Of a stretch of 57,303 nucleotides of DNA, positions 10,701-21,700 are shown in pieces (the first letter of the stretch is position 1; every line of letters begins with the position of its first letter). The DNA comes from Helochares maculicollis (Eukaryota > Arthropoda > Insecta > Coleoptera > Hydrophilidae). The stretch is from the NCBI GenBank assembly GCA_033557835.1, contig JAWQRO010000105.1:1-57303 (forward strand). Reading direction: 5' to 3'. The notes beneath the pieces are model-generated. The model made no database searches. It was not told the DNA's origin and was given only the letters and a program-made list of their open reading frames with translations. Made by a program: the position numbers and the translations under genes.

Positions 10701-13700
10701 CTTTTAAGCACAGCTACATTAAAAACCACCAAAACAGCCGAATTTTTCCAAGAGCAATACTAAAAGAGAGGCAATTGGAAGTAGTGGGTACAGTTTTCTA
10801 TACCTATTTATACTTTAGAAAAAATTGATGTGCATTATTCATTTAAAAGTAACTTAAAAAAACGAAAAGTTTTGTTTCTTGAATTTGTAACTATCAATGG
10901 CTGTTTATTTAATGCTATAGTAGAAAACTTGTATAAATTTAGAGAACTCTTTATGATACACATACACATTTAACATGTGAAATTTTAACTAGTCGACATC
11001 TACAATTATAGATTTTTTAGCGAATTGATAGTAAATGAAAGTTATTTGTGATTGATAAAGAAAACATGAGTCATTTAATTTTTAACAAACAGTATCTGCA
11101 ATCTTATTTTTATTTGAAAAGAATATCTAGAACAAAAAAACTTTTCTCTGCCTGCTATATTTTTTTGTGCAAGAAATCCAGTATTATGGTTTTATTTTAA
11201 TGTAAATTAACACTTCAAAACGGAATACTACATTACCCTATATTAGTATTCAAAATTGCATGAAAAATATATTAATAAAATATGTATTAAACAAAACAGA
11301 AATTATTTCGGAAATGTTGTGTAAGAATAAAAGTATTGAGGACCATTTATACTAGGAATGTATATATAGGAATGTTCAATGAAAATACTTTATATATTTA
11401 TTCTAAAAAATATCTACATTACCAAAATAAATATTGGAGTAATGTTAAGTAATTGTTTAGAAAATGCTGTTATATTTTGTTTTATTGACTTATTGCTAAC
11501 ATTCAATGATTCACACTCATTTTTTATTTCAGGAAGCGAACACTACTTTTCGTATGCTTTTAAATGAATCAACAAGGCGATTGAAACTACTTTCCAAAAA
11601 ATTAGGAAGTTGTATAGAAAAGGCAAGACCGTATTATGAAGCCTTGGAGGTAGCTAAGAAGGCCCAAGTAGAATGCCAAAAGGCAGCTGTACTATTCCAG
11701 AGAGCAAATGGTATGCATTAACTCAATTTAATAGTAATACAGATTTCAAGTAAACAATAATATTTGCTTCTTTTCAATTGACATGAATATGTATAATATG
11801 TTCAAAATGAAGTAAAACCGACTTTTGTGAAACACTGTTAGCAACACATCTCTAAATCTGTCATTTTTAATTGATGAGTTGTGAAACCACTTTTCATATT
11901 TAATCCCTAAACTGATAAAAAAATCATTTAGTAATGGAACGCTGTGGAAAGGTCAAAAAGAGGCATTTTATCAGTTCTATCACAAAAAATATAATTGGAG
12001 CACAAGTTTTCCTAATAATAAATGATAATAATAACAATGTTGGAATTTCCTACTGTTTTAAATCAAAGCAAGGAAAATGTTCTGCTACATTATTGAAATC
12101 AGCATAAATGACTCCCAGAATTCAATGTAAAAACATTGACTAAACAAAACAAAAATGTATATTTTTAACAACCTTGTTAGCTCATCAATGACATCATCAT
12201 GTAGTCTTTAAATGCTAAAGTAATAATATAAATATTTTAAGTATTTCATTGCAGTTTTATGTATGTTTCTTTAATTGCTACAAATCAAGGCTGTTAGAAA
12301 AGTAATACACAGTATAGTAGTACAACAAATGGCAATTTATGGACCTAGATAAATAAAACTTATCTCATTCTTGAATATTGAAGGAACTGCTGATCATATT
12401 TAGCAAACATATCATATCTTGTATGAATATTTTTTGATGAAAACAACACATTTTTATTACTATTTATTATTAACAATCTGAACAATAACCATCCTTATAA
12501 TAAACATCACTTTTTAAATATGCTTCTATATCATTCTCCTCAATAGAAATCCATGCAGCCGCCAAAGAGACTGTAGCCTTAGCTGAGCAAAGATTTCTAA
12601 GCAATCAACATGAGTGGCAATTTGATAATGCCTGGCAGGAAATGCTTAACCATGCAACTATCAAGGTACGTATGCAGCAGTTTTGCTAAACCAATTTTAA
12701 CTTTATAAATATACTCTTTATGCCCTCTCATCACTGTCCAAGCAAGCTTCTATACTCTTATGCAACCTCAACAATACAAACTGTAATTTTTATTGCATTA
12801 CTTAAATAATTATAATTAATTATACACTCTTTAATTGTATAATTACATTGCAAAGGCATTGCATACAATAAAATTCTCACGTGTTATCTTAACGTTTTGT
12901 TTTAATATATGTTGTAATATCGCTCCACAATAACAACAAAGAGAATATATAATGTAAATGCAACTGAATACTTAAAAGCTGCAAAACAGTAATGTTGATG
13001 AAGAAGCTAAGTAGCTTTATATTATTTGAAGGTGATGGACGCTGAACACCAAAAAGCGGAAAGTGGACGGGAGCATCAAAAACGAGCAACTTTATTCAAT
13101 GCAGCTGAGCAAAAAGTGCAGCTATTGGAAGAACAATTACGAAGGCACATCATAAAATCAAGGCCATATTTCGACGAGAAAGCGCTTTGCCAAGAACAAT
13201 TAAACACTCAGAAAGATAGAATTGATACGCTAAAAAAAGATATTTGCAAAGTAAAAACTTCTTATTCCCAATCTTTAAAAGAACTCGAACAAATCTCCAA
13301 TGAAATTCACATGAAACGCAAAGGCCTAAATTTAAATGACTTTGAAACTGAAATGCTTAATAGACCTCGAGAGCCAGGTGTGGGAGCCGAGCTTACAAAT
13401 CCTGAAGAGTGCTCCAACTATAAACATTCATCTCTGCCAGATTTCAACTTAGAATTAGATAAATGTGAGCTTCGTAGCTTGGGCTCGTACAGCGAAACGA
13501 CGAGCTCTGCTGTAAGTGAAAAGGATGAGACGGAGGTCTTGGAGGAAGATAGTCTGGATGATTTAAAAATGAAAGTCAAGGAACTTGCGGTTCGTCCCAT
13601 CGAAGGAGGAGAAGGTAAAAGTTCCGACCCTGTCTGGGAAAATGAGTTGAAAACTACGGTCGACAAATTAGATCATATGATGTTAATGGCAGAGTGCAAT

Positions 13701-13841
13701 AAGGAGCTTAATAACTACAAAACGGAATTAACCATAACCCCAAACTTAGGCACTGGGGATTTTACTTGTTATAAAACTGAGTTAAGTATTACACCTACTT
13801 GTTCTAATGTCAGAGAAGATCAAATAAAACCTGATAGTTAA
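7790..13841 (+). CDS. pcs: parcas / SH3BP5 homologue, Rab11 guanine exchange factor (4 exons)
   Basis: SH3BP5-family proteins (REI-1 in worms, Parcas in flies) are coiled-coil exchange factors for Rab11 on recycling and Golgi membranes. Exons: 7790-7900, 11533-11710, 12547-12665 and 13032-13841, 405 aa in all, somewhat shorter than the 455-aa human protein. Phases match: exons 1/2 and 3/4 join at codon boundaries, and exons 2/3 split a Glu codon (G|AA). The donors are GTAAGT, GTATGC and GTACGT. Residues 1-136 hold the start of the long antiparallel coiled coil (IQVELENLNRATDEINKLE, EKARPYYEALEVAKKAQ, HEWQFDNAWQEMLNHAT). Exon 4 continues it (HQKRATLFNAAEQKVQLLEE, KSRPYFDEKALCQEQLN), followed by a disordered acidic tail. 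The family identity is firm. Confidence 0.94.
7901..11532 (+). other. pcs intron 1
   Basis: A 3.6-kb intron bounded by GTAAGT and 'tttatttcag'. It is AT-rich with a CT run near 10085-10100. I see no gene, TIR pair or coding block; open frames here are short and AT-driven. Confidence 0.75.
11711..12546 (+). other. pcs intron 2
   Basis: 836 bp from GTATGC to 'ctcaatag', AT-rich, nothing else recognised. Intron 3 (12666-13031) is similar and only 366 bp long. Confidence 0.75.
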
Positions 13842-16800
13842 AAATTGATCATTGTTGCAATAGTATTTGCAAACACTTTTTAGGGAACTAACGAATAAAG
13901 CTGTTAAAAAAGACTGAAATTTAAGGCCTAATGCTCTTTTAGTTTCATTGTTTTCATATAAAATTATTAATACTCAATTGGATGCAATAATTACATTCAT
14001 TATTTAAAAAGTGTTTGCAAATGCACGTATAGTTATGACATTAATTTAGAGATATTTATTTTTTGCCTAATTTATTCATGTGCACGTTTAACTGACTTTT
14101 ATGGGGCAGCTAGAATTGTAACTGTGATGAAGACAGTTTCCAGAAACCAGATCTTGTAAATATAATAAATGTTTAGCAAGTAAAAGTATCTGTTAACTTT
14201 AGGAATTAAAAGAAGATATACTGTTTAATAATTACATTTTCTTTTCTTTTATGAAATATTTAAACAGTAATTGGCCCTACATTAATTTGCCCCTTATGCC
14301 TTTGTATTATTTTTGTTATACAAGTGTTCTCTTTTTTGTGATAATCGCCTTACTTTATTATATAGATTATATAGAGATATGAAATATTATATTAAATTTT
14401 ATATTATGTACAAATTATGTTTTATGATGGTACCTTCCTGAATATAAATTTAGAGAAACAATTGAAGGTTTTTTCATCCCCATACCAAAACTATCCCAAC
14501 ACTTATAACTTGTATTTGAAAAATGTAACCATAGTAACTCATAAATTCACAAAAAGCTATTTAAGGTTTGAATATATCCAGAATATCTAAATGGTTTCAA
14601 AAATGTTTACATTATTTGATATTAAACCTTAAAAAGCTATGTAAAATGCTGAAATCTATGAAATGATTATTTATGTCTCAAGCTAATCCTGAGTAAACAA
14701 TATTATTTGGCTCTTGGTGTATTCCTACAATCCAACTATATGTATATTTTGAAATTTAGCTTTACAATGCATTTGGTAATATACATGCATAAAAACTGAA
14801 AAGCTGATCTTTCGCATTGTTTTGACCTATCTATGAGGGTTCATACTTTAATGCATCTTTAAGTCACAAGGGATGAGCGATCGAAATAAGTAAATCATTA
14901 GTAAACAATGTTTGTTTGATTTCTGATATAATATCAATTAACAAGCATTAATGAATCAAAAGCAAAATTATAAGTAAGTATTTTTAGCTTTTCAACACAA
15001 TATAAATACAAACATTTAACTACTCTCAATATTTACCAACTAGGTCTGAACGTACAAACTTATCTTATGTTCATGTTGATGTTAATGACAATTGACATTA
15101 CTTCCTTTTATTTCGGTCTCTGTCTCCACACATTGTGTTTACAGTTTAATGTAAACAAATTGAACAATTATCCATTTTTTAAGTGGTTTTCTACAAATGA
15201 AGCAGCTGCTTAATTGTATAACAGATGTCCTAAATTCTGCTAGCTCTATTAAAATTTCTAATTTTCAAATGTTTAAAGTGGAAAGCATGATTTGTCTAAA
15301 CCCCTACAATTGAATAATTAAATATATTTAATTGTCATGTAATTTCTTCTGAAAGTAATGGCAAGTAATAAGAAATGCTTTCGGGTTTTGGTCTCCTTGA
15401 TATAAAAATCGAATTTGCGCTTCCACATAGTAAAAGAGTGACATTCATCAAGGTAACAAGTAGCTAACACAAATTGAGCCTGAATTTATGTTCGGATAAA
15501 CCACATCAACCAAAGAAGATATGACACCCCTTCCACTAAAAAATAAAAATCATTCTTTCTGGTGGACGAATAGATCTAGCAGAACTGATGCGAGAGACAA
15601 GTGAGAAAGTTTCGCATCAATATTCCAATCCACTTATCATGACAGAACAAAATAGAAAGATGACTGTGTCAGTAATCAAAGGGTATAAAAAATTCCCAAC
15701 AATATTAAAACAAGATGCCTGAAATAGGTTGGAAAGTTAAAAGCCAATATATAACCAAAGAATGAATTGAGAAACGTAAAGTTACAAACCATAGCAAGGC
15801 AACAGGAATGAATGAAGGAACCAATTTAATGATCACTGATATCTAATTTAAACTATCAAAATGAAGATTGTATATCTGGAAATCTTAGGACACAAATAAG
15901 ACCCAATTAGGAATTTATTTCATAATATCCCATAACAGATTTAAAAAAGGTTTTAGTACCAAATCCCTACTAAATTGGAACAAACATTCTTACTATAGAT
16001 CAGTGACTGAAAATGCAAATGGAGAAATAAATCGTGAAAGTGAATATAAAGGATAGGTAAATAACAATGGTACAAAAGAAGCTGTACCGAAATTTTGTTG
16101 AAATTAAGCTTAACGTACCATAACCACAGGCTGAGTACTGATAGTCAACAATAAATGTATGGTATGTTCCAAGGTAGATAAATCAATTTCAAAAAAGAAA
16201 AGAAGCCTGCATAACAGATGAGAAGATATACATAATGAAAAATAAATAAATAAATAAAAAATGACTGAAATAACAAAATATAAGTTTAATAGAAGAGTCC
16301 ATGAGAAACTCCTGAAAGAAAAATAGCTCCCACAAATAATTATAGAAGTGGAACAACTGAAAATAAAGGAATAGAAATGAATGCTGAAAAGCAAGGCCGT
16401 AACAGGATAGTGTAGGAGAAAAATAAAGAAGAAATTGTAGAAATGTCCCTAAGAGAGTTTAGAATGGAGTTTGAATATTTTTGCAACATCTCTTTTACCA
16501 CAAAAATAAAACTTGAGCTTTTTAAATTTTCAATTAAAATTAAGAGACTAAATTTTTTGTTTTAGAAAGCCTCAATTAACAGGGAAAAATGTGTGACTAA
16601 GATTTTGACTCAAGGTATAATAATTATTTTTTTTTAATAAAAATGCCTGTATTTCATTAATCATGGGCCATGGATACCTAGAATAGTTATACATAGATTC
16701 TTGTTAATGATAATGAAGCAGGTGTTTTGCCTGCAGGGATGATTGTATAAAAGCAAATATATCACAATATGTGTTCATGTTACAAGTAACAAAATTGATA

Positions 16801-17799
16801 TTCAACTGTTCCGTGAAAACCAATACATTTCATAATTTTTTAAAAATGTATTAATTCATGTCTGGCATATCACCTGTAGATGCATTGAATATGGGAAATA
16901 ATTTGTTGTTGAGAATATGATCCTTGAACAATGAAGTGAATTTCTACTTTTTATTTTGTGCAATGAAGGATAAGTATTTTAGTTTAAGGTATTTGGATGA
17001 TAAACTCAAAAACCTTGCATGTACAACAAATATTTCATCCACTGTTGCTAAAGATATTTTTAGATTTTAGTAATACTACAAAAAAAGACACCAAGTGACT
17101 GTGTTATCTTACACTGTGGGAATGAGTTATTTAAGAAATTGCATCAAATCTTTTGTCTCCATGTTCAATGAACTATAAATGACTCGTTCATTATTAATTG
17201 TAATATACAGTCAGATCATCTCTTAGCTTCTTTTAATAATGGCTGCCAATGAAGATATCCTACTGTAAGACTGATGGGCAAGATGAAATCCAATACGCTA
17301 ATAATTATCAATTGTGTTTTTAATTCAAAGTTTCATATAATTTCTATATAAATGCAACATTCTATAAGTGAATTAAAAATGTTTATATATAAAGTAAAAA
17401 ACATGATAATGATAATTTTTCTGATAAGTTATCTGTGCAGTATCTTTCAAAAATTTGTACACAATAAATCAATGCCATTAAATTTTGTCTTAATGAAAGT
17501 AATTTCTTTCTTCTTTAACAAAACTATCCCAATAAATATGTTTGTGTATCTACACGTAACTTCAAATCAAATTTTTATATGATTCCATTTAACGCACAGG
17601 ATTTGTAGAAAAAAATGCATCAATAACTTCGTTTACTCATAAAAATGTTAGTCTTCATTTGATCAAAGCTATGCGTTAATTCTTAAATATGGATATTTTT
17701 AGTTTTAATTGTATAGATATATTTTTAAGTTGAAAAATAAAACGTCTCCTCAAGTTACTAAGTTAATGTTTATTAACACCAATAAACAATGAGTTGAAG
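13842..17799. other. convergent intergenic region downstream of pcs
   Basis: It starts with the pcs 3' UTR; a candidate AATAAA lies about 50 bases after the stop, near 13893. The rest is AT-rich with no firm gene. Between about 15440 and 16450 the + strand becomes purine/A-rich and T-poor, with an AAAT run near 16240-16260. This looks like a decayed transcribed or coding sequence, but I could not identify it. Small open frames at 16110-16394 (-) and 17352-17582 (+) are not convincing. Confidence 0.5.
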
Positions 17800-17995
17800 T
17801 ACACCCGCCTCACCGTGGCATCAGTCGAATAAGAGGGTGAGAATCACCCGTTCACCCCTTATATAGCCACCCAAGCTGCAACTCACACCAGTGCAGCCTG
17901 CACCAACTGTTGTCTGGGGACCCTAAATCCGTTTCTCTAGGCGACGACTAGCCCTGCGTGCGCCTCTCCAGCTTCCTGACAGAAGCTCACATAAG
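17800..17995. other. GC-rich island of unknown origin
   Basis: About 195 bp of abruptly GC-richer, non-repetitive sequence in AT-rich surroundings. On the minus strand it reads a TATATAAG box (17858-17865) followed by GGGTGA-gaa-TCACCC, a short perfect hairpin at 17835-17849. The composition and TATA box would fit a promoter-bearing piece of a retroelement such as part of an LTR, or an unannotated promoter. No TG..CA ends or target duplications were found. Confidence 0.35.
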
Positions 17996-18702
17996 AATAT
18001 ATTTCCTCTTATACTTGTTTCAAATTATACTATTATTATTTTATTAGCTGTGAAAATACAGTAAATTATAACAAGTTTGTTACTACAGAATATACATTTG
18101 GAAACTAATGGCTTAAGTGAAATTGTTTAATTCAGGTTATTACTTAGAAAATCTGCACACAAAAATCCAATTTTATAGAATTCCTATGAGAAGTTAAATT
18201 CATCGATAATCATTTACTGACTAAAATAAACAACAATATCCATATTTAATCATGTATTTACAAATTTCTTTTTTAAACAGTTAAAATGTACAATTTTTCG
18301 CATTGTATATAACAAATTAATAATATATTCAAATTTTTACAATCAGTTTTTAAATTTCAACAGTTCTAAGTACAAACATTTATTCAACTGATTACATATA
18401 AATAAAAATTAAAAAAATAACAAGTGGCACTAGATGTTAAGGCACTATTTTTTTCCTATTAGTATAAATTAATTTATTAAATTAGTTTGTTAAGATCACT
18501 TTTTGTCGACTTAGTACAAATTAAAAATTTTATTTGTTAAATGTTTTTTATGTGATAGTGGCGACCATTTGGTGATGAAATTAATTTAATGCTAGACACA
18601 TACACACGCAGAATAAATTAAGACCACTTCATTTTCGATTTACACAAGTCTTTTGGTTTATTATAAACGGACGTCTTTGAGCTACCAAAATCAGTTCTTT
18701 TG
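17996..18702 (-). other. 3' UTR / downstream flank of inflated
   Basis: AT-rich sequence following the distal tail exon. A minus-strand AATAAA at 18657-18662 is the nearest poly(A) signal candidate, and others lie further on. No other gene is seen. Confidence 0.5.
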
Positions 18703-18798
18703 TTAAAGTGCCTCATCTCCATTTTGATAATGTCCATTCCTATTCAATGGTTGTCGTTCAGGTGCATCAGAAGGGCGATTTCTCTTAAAGAATCCACA
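18703..18798 (-). CDS. if: inflated terminal exon B (long cytoplasmic tail)
   Basis: 31 codons plus TAA after acceptor 'gttttacag', phase 0. It encodes CGFFKRNRPSDAPERQPL, then NRNGHYQNGDEAL. GFFKR is the conserved membrane-proximal motif that clasps the beta subunit. It is an alternative to the exon at 19033-19101. Confidence 0.88.
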   Translation of the reverse strand, partial: CGFFKRNRPSDAPERQPLNRNGHYQNGDEAL

Positions 18799-21700
18799 CT
18801 GTAAAACATAGTACAATTAATTTGGTGCCGAAACATAAGATAATCTTTTAAACACCAGCAAAAGCTATGACTGAATATTACGATGAAGTTGATGGAAAAA
18901 AGTGAGGGAATGTTGAATTGAAAATTTAAAATGAAAGTGCGATTAAATGAATTTAATGGGTAATAATGCCGAGGCCACCTCTCTTTTTTAAAGCAGTTGG
19001 TACCTACGTCATTTAATTATTTTTAAAGTTAATTAGTATCCATTTCTTAAAGGTTGTCTTTCTGGTGAATTTGAAGGTCTATTTCTCTTGAAGAATCCGC
19101 ACTGTAAGTTAGAGATTAGTTTAGTTATATTAACTTGTGTTCTTACTGTTTATTTACAATAGTTTGTGCTATGTACAATTTGTGCTAAATATTACATATT
19201 CGTATTTCAGTTGCTGGTTTCGTGTTGAAAAATTATCTGCATAACAAAATGGTGAATGGAAAAAATTATAACTTACCGTATACAGTAAGAAAATAAGCAA
19301 TAACAAGATTAAAGTTCCTGCGACTGCTGATAAAACTACAACCCAGAGTGGTATAATATCAGGTTTTGATTCAGGCTCAGCTACAGTGACAGTAGTAAAT
19401 ATCTCATGAGTCCTTATCTCTCGTCCTTTCAACTCCTTAAAGTTTTGTAGCTTACTGATTCTTGCTACCATCATTGACGATAAACTAATAGATTTTGATG
19501 GGCTGACCTATAAACAAAATTTACATTCAAGCTTGTTCCAGGTTATAAATTGTAAAGACATACATTCTTTAAAGTCTGAAGATTTACTCGTCCCCTTAAA
19601 GCAATGAGGATTTCTTCTTTTTTCGGTGGTAGAGGCCCAACAGTACATTTTATCTTCAAACATTTAGTGGAAGTACAATCAAATAACACATCTAAATTTT
19701 CTTCTTCTTCAGCTTGCCTTTTTCTTCTTCCATGGAAGCGGTTCTCCAAGACTGGTCTGTCTGTGTGTACATTATCCCTTCCTTCAGTGAAGTCATAAGA
19801 ATTAGGAGCACCAGATCCATGACTCGACCAATGAGATTCACTATGTGATTCATAATGAGAGCCACCACTTTGAGATCCTCCACTTTGATGGCCACTTTGA
19901 GATCCTCCACTCTGATAGCCACTTTGAGATCCTCCACTCTGATAGCCACTTTGAGATCCTCCACTTTGAAATGATCCTGTGGAGTATGTTCTATGTCCAC
20001 TTTGGACACCTACTCCTTGAGAACCACTTCCTGTTATGGAGTTATCTCCCCCTAAAACACCAAGGTCGATACCAACTGTTCTGAATCCACCACCAAGAGC
20101 TGCTCCTCCAATACCATGTTCATATGTTTCATCGCGCGATGCATGCTTTCCATAAGTTGAAGGGTCTCTTCCACTAGAGTAATCAGTTCTTGAATGTTGA
20201 GAACTGCTACCAGTTTGGTGTGAACTTCCTCCTGTATGTCTGCCTCCCGACTGATGAGTGTTTTCTCCAGAGTAATAAGTGCTCCCTCCTGATTGTTGAC
20301 CACCATATTGATTATTACTAGCATGTTGGCTTCCTCTAGAATGTTGACTTCCACCAGAATGTTGACTGCCTCCGCTAGTACTCCAGCTCCAACTTCTATT
20401 ATAGCCTTGTTGACTTCCTTGCCCATATGCACCATTTTGTTCGTAGCCACCACCATGTTGACCATATGCTCCGCGTTGATTATAAATGTCTTGCTCAGTT
20501 TCCTCACTGCCATCTTCTTCATTTTCTCGGCTATATGTGCCATAAACGTGGCCTTCGCGTCTTTCGCCAGAGGCTCCTCTTTCTTGTCCGCTGTGTTGTG
20601 TTGCGTGAGAAGTATGAATAGTACGGTTGTATCCAGCAGAAGAAGCACCGCCGCGCCCTCCATCACCAATATTCCAACTAACATGAACCTGGCCCTGACC
20701 TTGATGTCCTCTGCCGCTTTCTTCACGGCTGTTTTGACCTGGTCTTGTTTCTAAGTCTTCTCTAGTAAATTCTTCTGAAGAATAGGTATGCCCTACAGTT
20801 CCAGGATAACTACTCTCATGTCTGCTTTCATAGGTAGTTCTATGTCCAGATTGCCCATGGGTAGAACCACTCTGTCCATGTCCGTTCCAACGGAATCTAT
20901 CCGAAGTATCAGGCGAAGGCTTATGTTCACCATGCGTTGTTCCACTTATAGTAAAATCAATATTTCCTTTTTGCTCTATACCAGAGGCGCTTGCAGTACT
21001 ACCACCACTTGTCGAGTGGGTTTGATGGTGAGATTCTTGACCAAACTGGTTTCCAGAAGATGTATAAATTATATGAGGTCTGTCAACATGTACTCCTTCA
21101 GAGCTGGAGCTGCCAGTGAACGTTTGCTCTTGGTAACCATTACCTCCTACTTGACCTGAGGTCCATTGTCCAGAAAATCCGCTCGAAGTACCTCCACTCC
21201 CTGTGGATGTGTGATGAGTGAAACCACCGCTACTACCAGAAGTTTGATGGATAGTACTTCCACTGCCACCTGATGTTGAATGGTGAATAGTACCCCCAGT
21301 TGCTCCTGAAGATGAATGGTGAACTTCTCCACCACTCCCTGAAACATGGGTTCCTCCAGTAGTATGCGATGTAATAAGTTTACCATCAGGGCCATAGTAA
21401 TAGGTAGTATTTTTGACTACTGTTGTAGTAGGTCCATAAATAGTTGTAGTATTTTTAATCGTAGTTGTAGTGACGAGAGGCCCGCTGCCTCCTCCAGAAA
21501 CGTCAGTATTGCCAGTGGAAACATGTACAATTTTTGATCCACTTCCTGTATCTTGTCCAACATGAACAACAGTGCCACTGCTTGAACTAGAAGATGTTTC
21601 TGTTTTTATTTTATGCCTCTCCTGGTGAACCTTGGAAGCATCCCCGTCATGTCTTTCAAACTCATAACCTTTATACACTGTTTCATTATGTAATATCCCA

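Noticed and set aside
20293..20754. 153-codon + strand open frame and several other long frames across 19604-21537
   Set aside because: They overlap the inflated giant exon in other phases; biased Ser/Gly/His codons keep the antisense frames open. The minus-strand integrin frame has splice sites, furin site and family motifs.
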